This document shows, piece after piece, positions 6,321 to 13,282 of a stretch of DNA of 15,944 nt. Source of the DNA: DATNIB01 sp035604685 (lineage in GTDB: Bacteria; Actinomycetota; Acidimicrobiia; Acidimicrobiales; RAAP-2); assembly GCA_035604685.1 (NCBI GenBank), contig DATNIB010000038.1, positions 1 through 15,944 on the forward strand. Reading direction: 5' to 3'. Within the stretch, counting starts at the first letter, position 1, and the number at the start of each line of letters is the position of its first letter. The notes beneath the pieces were generated by a model. It saw only the letters and a program-made list of their open reading frames with translations. It was not told the DNA's origin and did no database searches. Position numbers and translations under genes: made by a program.

Positions 6321-7004
6321 CCAGGTCATGGTCATGCTGGCCGCCAGGCCCTGATCGGCGTTGGTGGCGGACGCATCGAGCACGACCGTGAAGGTGTAGG
6401 CCTGCGAGGAGCCGGCCGTCAGCAGGACGAGGGGCGGCGTCGAGGAGTTGTTGAAGGTGGTCCCGGCCACCGCCCCGAGCGTTCCCGAGTTCGTCGGGGT
6501 GGCCGGGCAGGCCGCCGCCGCGTTGGCGGGATAGATGCACTTGGTGGCGGTGCCGATCGAGAAGTCGACCTTCCCGCAGAACCCGGCGGTGTCGCTGCCC
6601 ACGTAGCCGTTGGCGTCGGACGCCGCGGCCGCGGAGCAGGCGCCCATGACCAGGCTCTCGAGGCTGGCGCCGGCCCCGCCGACGTTGGTCATGGTCACGT
6701 TCGTCGACAGCGGCGTGCCGCCCGGCACCTGGTCGAGCGTGCCCACCAGCTTGTTGATCGCGCAGTTGGCACTGTTGGCCGCGCCGACCGAGCCACCCGC
6801 GCCGCTCCCCGTCGAGTAGCAGTTGATGGCGCCGTTGCTCTCCTTCAGCTGCATCGTCCCCGAGGAGAAGGAGTTGGCGTTGTTCACGATCTGGGCGCTG
6901 AACCCGGCCACCGAGAATGCAGCGGTGGTGCCCAGCGCGATGACGGCCAGTGCGGCGGCCGCGAACGGATGCCACGTGCGGGGCTCCCGCATCGAATGTT
7001 CCAT
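6309..7004 (-). CDS. Short SipW/TasA-type secreted six-cysteine protein
   Basis: 231 residues, predicted secreted. The N-terminus MEHSMREPRTWHPF precedes a hydrophobic segment at about 14-36 and then AGFSAQIVNNANSFSSGTMQL. That resembles the SipW-type signal of TasA and camelysin: a short spacer, an Asn-rich turn and an SFSSGT strand. The mature part is rich in Ser, Thr, Ala, Gly and Asn, with Cys62, 81, 123, 143, 156 and 166. It is probably a disulfide-bonded beta-sandwich ending in a SMTMTWNQS strand. It is the first gene of the block that ends in a signal peptidase. ATG at 7004 has GGGGGGAA just upstream; ATG at 6992 is an alternative, and longer in-frame extensions lack coding character. 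By analogy with TasA it may be a fibre subunit; sequence alone cannot prove this. Confidence 0.72.
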   Translation of the reverse strand: MEHSMREPRTWHPFAAAALAVIALGTTAAFSVAGFSAQIVNNANSFSSGTMQLKESNGAINCYSTGSGAGGSVGAANSANCAINKLVGTLDQVPGGTPLSTNVTMTNVGGAGASLESLVMGACSAAAASDANGYVGSDTAGFCGKVDFSIGTATKCIYPANAAAACPATPTNSGTLGAVAGTTFNNSSTPPLVLLTAGSSQAYTFTVVLDASATNADQGLAASMTMTWNQS

Positions 7005-7043
7005 TTCCCCCCGGTCCCTGGACGGTGGCGCCAACGCTGTCGT

Positions 7044-7114
7044 AGCGCAACGGATGTTTACCTGACCCGAAACCCCAAGTGGGGGACCCTCCACAACTGT
7101 TGCGCTGATTGCGC
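7044..7114. promoter_or_regulatory. GCGCAA motif cluster and 8-bp inverted repeat (candidate operator)
   Basis: AGCGCAAC at 7044-7051 is mirrored exactly by GTTGCGCT at 7099-7106, 47 bases apart. The core GCGCAA occurs a third time at 7109-7114 (minus strand), nine bases from the second copy. A CCCCAAGTGGGG dyad (7073-7084) lies in the middle. It sits 40-110 bases upstream of the first secreted-protein start, where an activator or repressor would bind. No binding protein can be named. Confidence 0.35.
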
Positions 7115-7161
7115 CCCGCGGAGCGGCGCCCCCCAGGGCGTCGACGGAGGCCGGCGGCGCT

Positions 7162-7196
7162 CGACGCCGGGGTTCAGCCGGCGGGAAACCCCGTCG
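7162..7196. other. Bulged hairpin in the divergent control region
   Basis: CGGGGTT (7168-7174) pairs with AACCCCG (7187-7193) around a 12-base loop. A further CGA/TCG stem (7162-7164 with 7194-7196) is separated by a three-base bulge. If the minus-strand transcript starts upstream of here the hairpin would lie in its leader, about 160 bases before the start codon. If the MFS gene is leaderless it would not be in that mRNA. It matches no riboswitch I recognise. Confidence 0.3.
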
Positions 7197-7246
7197 CTCC
7201 CAGTGGCGGTACGGGGGCCCGGGCGAGGTCATTTGGCGGCCTCACC

Positions 7247-7252
7247 TACATT
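7247..7252 (+). promoter_or_regulatory. Candidate -10 element for leaderless MFS transcript
   Basis: TACATT matches four of six -10 consensus bases and ends six bases before the GTG start at 7259. Transcription would therefore begin at or next to the start codon. No clear -35 is seen. The nearby GGAG is only two bases from the GTG, too close to act as a normal ribosome site. Confidence 0.35.
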
Positions 7253-7258
7253 GGAGCC

Positions 7259-8719
7259 GTGGCCGTCGGCGACCGGGTGGACCAGTTCCGCGCCCTCGCC
7301 CGCCAGGCACTGCGCGATCTCTTCGACCAGCGCCAACCCTTCGGCCGTCTGGCGCTCGTCCAGGTCCTGATGCTGGCCGGCGACACGCTGGTCACGATCT
7401 CTCTCGCCGGGACGCTGTTCCTCTTCATCCCGACGGAGCAGGCCAAGGGCAAGGTGCTCCTCTACCTGCTGCTCACGCTGGCTCCGCTGGCCGTGGTGTC
7501 GCCCCTCCTCGGCCGGGTTATCGACCGCAGCCGCCGGGCGCGCAAGGCGATGGTCGTGTTCTCGGCCGTCGGCCGGGCCGTCCTCTGTCCGATCATGGCG
7601 TCGGACACCCACAGCCTCCTCTTCTTCCCCGAGGCGTTCCTCGTGCTGGTCCTGTCGAAGCTGTACCTGGTCACCCGCGGGGCCCTCGTCCCCGAGATGA
7701 TGGCGCTGGCCCCGGCGGCCGCGTTCCCGCCGGACCAGGCGGCACCCGGGGAGGGCGCCCCCGAACCGACGACGTCCCCGCGCTCGTGGCGGGCCCACTC
7801 CGACCTCTCGGGCGGCGGCACGGCCGGCGCCGGCGTCCAGCCCGGCTATGCCGCGCTGAACGCCAGGCTGACCCTGCTCGGGACCCTGGCCGGGTTCGCC
7901 GCCTCGGTCCCCGGCGTGCCGCTGCTGCGCTTGGCCGGGGCGCCGGCCGTGCTCATCTTCGATGCGTTCGTGTTCGGGGCGGCGGCGATCGCCGGCTTCC
8001 GGCTGCCCATCCGCGCCGCTCGGCGAGCGGCCGCGGCGCTGGCTGACGCAGGCGCAGAGGAGCGGGCCACTGCCGCCCCGGCGGCGCAGGACGCGGACTG
8101 GACGTCACGCGGAGACTCCGACCTGGCCCAGCTGCAGCCCGCGGCCGACCCCGAGGTACTCCTCGGCCTGGCCGCCAACTCGCTGCTCCGCGGCATCGCC
8201 GGTTTCTTCGTCTTCCTGCTCGCCTTCGGCCTGCGGCGGGCGCACGCCGGCCTGCCCTGGTATGGCTTCGCCCTGGCGGCGAGCGGGGTGGGGTCGCTGC
8301 TCGGGCTCTCCCTCGTGCGGCGGCTGCGCCAGTTCCTCTCCGAGCCCCAGCTGCTGCTCGCCGCGCTCTGGCTGGTGGGCGCGATCGCGGCGCTCGCGGC
8401 CGCCTGGGGCGCGTTACCGGCCCAGGCTCTGCTGGCCCTCGCCATCGGCGTCGGCGGCGCCTGGGGCCAGCCCTCGTTCGACGCGATCACCCAGCGGTAC
8501 GTACCGGTGGCCGAGCAGGGGCGGGCGTTCGCCCGCTTCGCCACCCGCCAGCAGCTGGTGTGGGTGGCGGCGGCGCTCCTGCCGGTCGTCGTCTCGTTCC
8601 CGTTGCCGGCCGGCGACGTCGTGATCGCCGCGTCGGCCGGCGCCGGCGGCCTCTTCTACGTGACCAGTCGCCGGGCGTCGCACTCCCGGGCACTGCCGCG
8701 CCAGCACCAGGCGCCCTGA
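7259..8719 (+). CDS. Major facilitator superfamily (MFS) transporter
   Basis: A polytopic inner-membrane protein of 486 residues with about ten to twelve hydrophobic segments. An MFS motif-A-like loop, LLGRVIDRSRRARK at 83-96, lies between early helices. The segment GQPSFDAITQRYVP at 403-416, followed by EQGRAFARFATRQQ, resembles the late-helix loop of exporter-type MFS proteins. Two hydrophilic insertions stand out: a Pro/Gly-rich stretch at about 157-196 just before the LNARL helix, and a charged central loop at about 251-300. The substrate cannot be predicted. GTG at 7259 is preferred because upstream in-frame sequence lacks coding character and a -10-like TACATT lies six bases before it. 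The TPR gene follows 28 bases later on the same strand, suggesting co-transcription. Confidence 0.8.
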   Translation: MAVGDRVDQFRALARQALRDLFDQRQPFGRLALVQVLMLAGDTLVTISLAGTLFLFIPTEQAKGKVLLYLLLTLAPLAVVSPLLGRVIDRSRRARKAMVVFSAVGRAVLCPIMASDTHSLLFFPEAFLVLVLSKLYLVTRGALVPEMMALAPAAAFPPDQAAPGEGAPEPTTSPRSWRAHSDLSGGGTAGAGVQPGYAALNARLTLLGTLAGFAASVPGVPLLRLAGAPAVLIFDAFVFGAAAIAGFRLPIRAARRAAAALADAGAEERATAAPAAQDADWTSRGDSDLAQLQPAADPEVLLGLAANSLLRGIAGFFVFLLAFGLRRAHAGLPWYGFALAASGVGSLLGLSLVRRLRQFLSEPQLLLAALWLVGAIAALAAAWGALPAQALLALAIGVGGAWGQPSFDAITQRYVPVAEQGRAFARFATRQQLVWVAAALLPVVVSFPLPAGDVVIAASAGAGGLFYVTSRRASHSRALPRQHQAP

Positions 8720-8747
8720 GCGGCCTCGACGCCGAGGGGTGCCCGGG

Positions 8748-10145
8748 GTGCTCGACCAGCAGGGGTTGGAGATGACCGGCTCGGCCGAGGCGGTGGCCGC
8801 GTACGACCGGGCCGTCGAGCACCTGGTGCGCTTCCGGATCGACGTGCTCGAAGCGGTGGTGGCCGCCGTCCGCGATCCGAGCTCCGTCATGGGACGGGTG
8901 CTGAGCGCCTACCTGGCCCTGCTCTCGACCGAGGGGGCCGACGTCGCGCGGGCCGCCGCCGTCCTCGGCTCGATCGGCGACGACCGTCCCCTCGTCGAGC
9001 GCGAGCGGGCCCACCGCTCGGTGGTCGAGCGCTGGGTGGCGGGCGACCTGCGCGGCAGCGGGGCACTCCTCGACCGGCTCTCGGTCGAGTACCCGCGTGA
9101 TCTCCTCGCCCTCTACGTCGGGCACCAGATCGACTTTCTGACCGGCGACGCGGCCAACCTGCGCGACCGGATCGGCCGGTCCCTGTCGGCCTGGAGCACC
9201 GACGACCCGGCGTTCGGCTTCCTCCTGGGCATGCACGCCTTCGGGCTGGAGGAGTGCAACCAGTACGGGCGGGCGGCCGACGCCGGGCTGGCGGCGTTGG
9301 CGGCCCACCCAGAGGACGTCTGGGGACTGCATGCGGTCGCGCACACCTACGAGATGCAGGGCCAGGTCCGAGACGGGCTGGGGTTCTTCGACGACCGCCG
9401 GCCGGACTGGAGCGGGGAGAACTTCCTTCGCGTGCACAACTCGTGGCACTACGCGCTGTTGGCGCTCGAGGGGGACGACGCGACCGGGGCGCTCGCCATC
9501 TACGACGAGGTGCTGCATCCCCCGGGCGCGCGCGACGTGGCCTACGAGCTGGTCGACTCGGCGTCCCTGCTGTGGCGGCTCGAGCTCGACGGCACGCCGC
9601 TCGGCGCGCGCTGGTCCCCGTTGGCGGACGCCTGGCGTCGGGTGCTCGTCCCGGGCTTCTACCCGTTCAACGACCTGCACGCCACGATGGCGTACGTGGG
9701 GGCCGGAGATCTCGACGAGGCGCGACGGGTGGTCGCCGCGCTCGAGCGGTCGGTCGAGGCGGCGGACCCGGCGGCGGCGGGCCGCCAACGGGCGACCGAG
9801 GTCGGTCGGGCGGTGTGTGCCGGTCTCGTGTGCTTCGCCACCGCGGACTTCGACGGCGCGCTCGAATCGCTGCTGTCTGTCCGCGGCTTCGTGCAAGCGT
9901 GCGGCGGAAGCCACGCCCAGCGGGACGTGGTAGAGCGCACGCTCCTCGAAGCGGCGATCCGGGCCGGGAGGCACGACCTGGCCCGGGCGCTGCTGAGCGA
10001 GCGGCTCAGCCTCCGGGAGTCGAGCGCCTACGCCTGGAGGAAGCGGGCCGAGCTCCTGGCCCGCCTGGGCGATCCGGTGGGTGCGCGGCGGGCGGAGGCC
10101 CGGGCGGCGGCGCTGGCGTCGGCCGCCGCGGCGACGCGCGGCTGA
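8748..10145 (+). CDS. TTC38-like tetratricopeptide repeat protein
   Basis: About 465 residues, predicted cytoplasmic and all helical. It carries hallmarks of the TTC38 family, shared between animals and bacteria: HAVAHTYEMQG at 195-205 and the histidine-rich HNSWHYALLALEGDD at 230-244, followed by ALAIYDEVLHPP. TPR-like helix pairs cover most of the rest, for example FGFLLGMHAFGLEECNQYGRAADAGLAAL and AYVGAGDLDEARRVVAALE. The biochemical function of the family is unknown. The conserved His pattern hints at a metal or ligand site, which is inference. GTG at 8748 has GAGGGG eight bases upstream; GTG at 8739 and ATG at 8772 are alternatives. It is probably co-transcribed with the MFS gene and converges on pckG with a nine-base gap. 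Confidence 0.78.
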   Translation: MLDQQGLEMTGSAEAVAAYDRAVEHLVRFRIDVLEAVVAAVRDPSSVMGRVLSAYLALLSTEGADVARAAAVLGSIGDDRPLVERERAHRSVVERWVAGDLRGSGALLDRLSVEYPRDLLALYVGHQIDFLTGDAANLRDRIGRSLSAWSTDDPAFGFLLGMHAFGLEECNQYGRAADAGLAALAAHPEDVWGLHAVAHTYEMQGQVRDGLGFFDDRRPDWSGENFLRVHNSWHYALLALEGDDATGALAIYDEVLHPPGARDVAYELVDSASLLWRLELDGTPLGARWSPLADAWRRVLVPGFYPFNDLHATMAYVGAGDLDEARRVVAALERSVEAADPAAAGRQRATEVGRAVCAGLVCFATADFDGALESLLSVRGFVQACGGSHAQRDVVERTLLEAAIRAGRHDLARALLSERLSLRESSAYAWRKRAELLARLGDPVGARRAEARAAALASAAAATRG

Positions 10146-10154
10146 CGGACCGCC

Positions 10155-11942
10155 TCAGTCCAGCCGGCGCTCGAGGGCGTCGACCGCCTGGCGGAGCTCG
10201 CCGGGCAGGCGGTCGCCGAACTGCGCGTAGTGCTCGCGGATGAGGGGCACCTCGGCGCGCCACTCGGCGGCGTCCACCCCCAGCAGCTCCTCCATGTCCT
10301 CCTTGGACACGTCGAGGCCTTCGATGTCGATCTCGCCGGGGGCGGGCACCCAGCCGACCGGGGTCTCGACCCCCTCGCCGCGGCCGCTCGAGCGCTCGAA
10401 GACCCACTCGAGGACGCGGGAGTTCTCGCCGTAGCCGGGCCAGAGGAACTGGCCGTTCTCGTCCTGGCGGAACCAGTTAACATAGAAGATCTTGGGCAGC
10501 TGGTCGGCGTCGGTCGACGCGCCGATCTTCAGCCAGTGCCCGAAGTAGTCGGCCATGTTGTAGCCGCAGAACGGCAGCATGGCGAAGGGGTCGCGCCGCA
10601 GGTTGCCGACGGCGCCGGCGGCCGCCGCGGTCGTCTCGGAGGCCATGATCGAGCCCAGGAACACGCCGTGGGCCCAGTCGAAGGACTGCAGCACGAGGGG
10701 GACGACCGAGGCGCGGCGGCCACCCAAGAGGATGGCCGAGATCGGGACGCCGGCCGGGTCCTGCCACTCGGGGGCGATGGCCGGGTCCTGGGCGGCCGGG
10801 GCGGTGAAGCGGGAGTTCGGGTGGGCGGCCGGCGTGCCCTTCTCGGGCGTCCAGTCCGCGCCCCGCCAGTCGGTCAGGTGGGCGGGCGGGTCGCTCATCT
10901 TCTCCCACCACACGTCGCCGTCGTCGGTGTAGGCCGTGTTGGTGAAGATGACGTTGGCGGCCAGCGTCAGCATCGCGTTGGGATTGGTGTTCATGTTGGT
11001 CCCCGGCGCCACGCCGAAGAACCCAGCCTCAGGGTTGATGCCGTAGAGGCGGCCGTCGGCCCCGAACTTCATCCAGCAGATGTCGTCGCCGATCGTCTCC
11101 ACCTTCCATCCCGGGAGGGTCGGGATGAGCATGGCCAGGTTGGTCTTGCCGCAGGCCGACGGGAACGCACCCGAGACATAGCGCGTCTCGCCGTCGGGGG
11201 AGGTGAGCTTCACGATCATCATGTGCTCGGCCAGCCAGCCGTCGTCGCGGGCCATCACCGAGGCGATGCGCAGGGCGAGGCACTTCTTGCCGAGGAGGGC
11301 GTTGCCGCCGTAGCCCGAGCCGTAGGAACTGATCGCCCTCGTCTCTGGGAAGTGGACGATGTACTTGTTCTCTGCATCGCAGGGCCACGGCACGTCGGCC
11401 TGCCCCGGCTCGAGCGGCGCCCCCAGGCTGTGCAGGCAAGGGACGAACTCGCCGTCGTCGCCCAGCACCTCCAAGGCGCCGGTGCCCATCCGGGTCATGA
11501 TCCGCATCGAGACGGCGACGTAGGCCGAGTCGGTTAGCTGGACCCCGAGGTGGGCGATCTCCGAGCCGAGAGGGCCCATGGAGAACGGCACGACGTACAT
11601 CGTCCGACCGCGCATCGAGCCCGCGAACAACTTGTCCAGCGTGGCGCGCATCTCGGTCGGGTCCCGCCAGTTGTTGGTCGGACCGGCGTCGATCTCGCGC
11701 TGAGAACAGATGTAGGTCCGGTCCTCGACGCGCGCCACGTCGCCCGGGTCCGAGTGCGCCCAGTAGCTGTGGGGGCGCTTGGCGTCCGCCAGCCGGATGA
11801 AGGTGCCCGCGTCGACCAGGGTCTGGCACAGCCGGTCGTACTCCTCTGCCGACCCGTCCAACCACTCCACTCGATCGGGGGTGGTCAGCGCGGCCACCTG
11901 CTGCACCCACTCGAGCAGCTTGCGATTGTTGGTCGGTGCCAT
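10155..11942 (-). CDS. pckG: Phosphoenolpyruvate carboxykinase (GTP)
   Basis: It interconverts oxaloacetate plus GTP with phosphoenolpyruvate, CO2 and GDP, the gateway between the TCA cycle and gluconeogenesis. The 595 residues are normal for the GTP family. Visible motifs are RTYICSQREIDAGPTNNW at 75-92 (substrate binding), SSYGSGYGGNALLGKKC at 205-221, Mn-binding residues near Lys220, His240 and Asp287 (GDDICWM), the P-loop AFPSACGKTNLA at 259-270 with the reactive Cys264, and FGVAPGTN at 309-316. GGAGGAGGAA lies ten bases before the ATG, a strong but slightly distant ribosome site. A TAGCAT on the minus strand (12017-12012) with TTGGGG 18 bases further upstream may be its promoter, giving a leader of about 60 bases. 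No residue looks abnormal. Confidence 0.97.
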   Translation of the reverse strand: MAPTNNRKLLEWVQQVAALTTPDRVEWLDGSAEEYDRLCQTLVDAGTFIRLADAKRPHSYWAHSDPGDVARVEDRTYICSQREIDAGPTNNWRDPTEMRATLDKLFAGSMRGRTMYVVPFSMGPLGSEIAHLGVQLTDSAYVAVSMRIMTRMGTGALEVLGDDGEFVPCLHSLGAPLEPGQADVPWPCDAENKYIVHFPETRAISSYGSGYGGNALLGKKCLALRIASVMARDDGWLAEHMMIVKLTSPDGETRYVSGAFPSACGKTNLAMLIPTLPGWKVETIGDDICWMKFGADGRLYGINPEAGFFGVAPGTNMNTNPNAMLTLAANVIFTNTAYTDDGDVWWEKMSDPPAHLTDWRGADWTPEKGTPAAHPNSRFTAPAAQDPAIAPEWQDPAGVPISAILLGGRRASVVPLVLQSFDWAHGVFLGSIMASETTAAAAGAVGNLRRDPFAMLPFCGYNMADYFGHWLKIGASTDADQLPKIFYVNWFRQDENGQFLWPGYGENSRVLEWVFERSSGRGEGVETPVGWVPAPGEIDIEGLDVSKEDMEELLGVDAAEWRAEVPLIREHYAQFGDRLPGELRQAVDALERRLD

Positions 11943-12030
11943 CCTGTATCGCTTCCTCCTCCGACGCGAGCGGTCGGACCGGCCTCGAGCGGGCGACTGA
12001 TGCGGCGCACAATGCTAGGCATGGTCCGTC
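11943..12030. promoter_or_regulatory. Divergent pckG / thiL promoter region with ATGCTAGGCAT
   Basis: 88 bases between divergent starts. ATGCTAGGCAT (12012-12022) has mirrored ATGC/GCAT arms. On the minus strand it reads TAGCAT, a plausible -10 for pckG, with TTGGGG 18 bases upstream lying inside thiL. On the plus strand TAGGCAT ends eight bases before the thiL GTG, which has no Shine-Dalgarno site. The two promoters may therefore overlap and compete. This is a by-eye assignment. Confidence 0.35.
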
Positions 12031-13044
12031 GTGGACCCCAAACCACCGCGCTCGCTGGGTGGCGAGGACGCCTTGGTCGAGGCTATCGCCGCACTGCTCG
12101 ACGGCTCCGAAGGTGCGCCGCCGGCCGGCGAGCTCTGGGCGGGCGATGACGCGGCCGTGGTCTCGGCCACGCCCGGGGACCCGACGAGGGTGCTCCTCAC
12201 CGTCGACGCGGTCGTCGAAGGCGTGCACGTGGACCTCGCGCGTTGCTCGCCCGAGGACCTCGGGTGGAAGGCGCTCACCGTCGCCGTCAGCGACATCGGC
12301 GCCATGGGTGGCCGCCCCAGCCGGGCCGTGGCCTCACTCGGGGGCCCCGCCGGCGCCGACGTGCTGCGCATCGTGGCCGGCCTGGCCGAGGCGGCGGCCG
12401 CCTGGGGGTGCCCTGTCGTCGGCGGCGACCTGACCGACGCCCCGGTCGTGGTCGTCTCGGTCACCGTGGTGGGGTGGTTGGGGGACGGCCCGGCGGCGGT
12501 CACCCGGGCCGGTGCCCGACCCGGCGACCGGCTCTTCGTGACCGGCCCCCTCGGCGCGTCGGCGGCGGGCCTGCGGGTGCTGCGGGCGGCGAGCGAGGCG
12601 GGCCCGGCCTGGGTGCCCGAGGACCCGGCGGCGGCGGCCGCGGTGGCCGCGCACCGGCGGCCCCGGGCGCGCCTCGTCGAGGGCTGGACCGCCCGGCACG
12701 CCGGCGCCAGCGCCATGCTCGACTGCTCCGACGGGCTGTCGCTCGACCTGCACCGGCTGGCCCGGGCCTCGGCCGTGGGGCTGGCGCTGGACGCAGTGCC
12801 GGTTGCCGCCGGGGCCACCGAGGCCGAGGCGCTGGGCGGGGGCGAGGACTACGAGCTGGTGGTGGCGACCCGCGATCCCGACGCCCTCCTCGCCGCGTTC
12901 GCGGCGGCGGGCCTCCGGCAGCCGATCGGCATCGGCGAGTGCACCGGGGGCACCGACGAGCGCCGGCTGGGGGGCGGCCCGCTGCCCGTCCTCGGCTTCC
13001 AGCACCGGGTCGGGGGGGCGCCGGGGGACGCCGGAGGCACCTGA
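12031..13044 (+). CDS. thiL: Thiamine-monophosphate kinase ThiL
   Basis: It phosphorylates thiamine monophosphate with ATP to thiamine diphosphate, the last step of cofactor synthesis. The 337-residue protein has the PurM/ThiL-fold motifs in order: GDDAAVV at 38-44, VDAVVEGVHV at 58-67 (usually DTLVEGVHF), SDIGAMGG at 87-94, GGDLT at 131-135, the helix start VTGPLGASAAGL at 170-181, SDGLSLDL at 233-240, and GGEDYEL at 270-276. The first, fourth and fifth include the metal-binding aspartates. GTG at 12031 has no ribosome site but follows a -10-like TAGGCAT by eight bases, so a leaderless message is possible. It is divergent from pckG and converges on rpmB. No other thiamine genes are in the window. 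Confidence 0.95.
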   Translation: MDPKPPRSLGGEDALVEAIAALLDGSEGAPPAGELWAGDDAAVVSATPGDPTRVLLTVDAVVEGVHVDLARCSPEDLGWKALTVAVSDIGAMGGRPSRAVASLGGPAGADVLRIVAGLAEAAAAWGCPVVGGDLTDAPVVVVSVTVVGWLGDGPAAVTRAGARPGDRLFVTGPLGASAAGLRVLRAASEAGPAWVPEDPAAAAAVAAHRRPRARLVEGWTARHAGASAMLDCSDGLSLDLHRLARASAVGLALDAVPVAAGATEAEALGGGEDYELVVATRDPDALLAAFAAAGLRQPIGIGECTGGTDERRLGGGPLPVLGFQHRVGGAPGDAGGT

Positions 13045-13046
13045 GG

Positions 13047-13064
13047 CGCGGCCCGGCGGCCGCG
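13047..13064. terminator. GC-rich hairpin between convergent thiL and rpmB
   Basis: CGCGGCC (13047-13053), loop CGGC, GGCCGCG (13058-13064) form a perfect seven-pair stem, placed between the two convergent stop codons. It has no U-tract on either strand. A bidirectional U-less terminator of the kind proposed for actinobacteria is plausible, but such stems also arise by chance in DNA this rich in GC. Confidence 0.35.
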
Positions 13065-13069
13065 GCGGT

Positions 13070-13282
13070 TCAGCGGGCGGGGACGGTGCGGCGGGGCGGC
13101 TTCACCACGCGCCCGGCGCGCAGGCACGAGGTGCACACGTGCAGCCGGCGCGGGGAGCCGCCGACGAGTGCCCGGACGCGCTGGATGTTGGGGTCCCAAC
13201 GGCGCTTGGTGCGCCGGTGGGAGTGGCTGACGCTCATCCCGAACGACGGTTTCTTCCCGCAGAGCTCGCACACCGCTGCCAT
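13070..13282 (-). CDS. rpmB: 50S ribosomal protein L28, zinc-binding (four-Cys) form
   Basis: A 70-residue large-subunit ribosomal protein. It begins MAAVCELCGKKPSFGMSVSHSHRRTKRRWDPN and has the LHVCTSCLRAG segment near the end. Cys5 and Cys8 pair with Cys50 and Cys53 as two CxxC knuckles, the zinc-binding form; zinc-free paralogues lack these cysteines and are often under zinc-responsive control in actinobacteria. AAAGGGA lies eight bases before the ATG. It is divergent from the DAK2 gene and recG, a neighbourhood common in Gram-positive bacteria. A possible -10 TAATCT lies on the minus strand at 13375-13370, implying a leader of about 80 bases. Confidence 0.96.
   Translation of the reverse strand: MAAVCELCGKKPSFGMSVSHSHRRTKRRWDPNIQRVRALVGGSPRRLHVCTSCLRAGRVVKPPRRTVPAR

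Larger units (their letters stand above)
7005..7258. promoter_or_regulatory. Divergent control region between export locus and MFS gene
   Basis: 254 bases without a gene, between divergent starts. It holds a cluster of GCGCAA motifs (7044-7114), a CCCCA-AG-TGGGG dyad (7073-7084), a stable hairpin (7162-7196) and a TACATT -10-like element (7247-7252) just before the MFS start. I found no convincing sigma-70 promoter for the minus-strand locus. None of the common riboswitch consensus motifs I checked by eye matches. Confidence 0.55.

Noticed and set aside
4903..6354. A long plus-strand frame opposite the LamG-containing gene
   Set aside because: The translation is Arg/Gly-rich without domain features, while the minus frame has a signal segment, LamG motifs and conserved cysteines.
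7169..7230. Possible cobalamin or c-di-AMP riboswitch before the MFS gene
   Set aside because: Some short GC-rich pieces looked similar, but the conserved core boxes of those families are absent; kept only as an unclassified hairpin.
6992..7232. Longer N-terminus for the short secreted protein, from an upstream GTG
   Set aside because: The extra 76 residues have no signal or domain character and would run through the repeat-rich control region; ATG 7004 has a purine-rich site directly upstream.
8700..8747. Intrinsic terminator between the MFS and TPR genes
   Set aside because: No stable stem followed by a T-run was found; the short gap suggests co-transcription.
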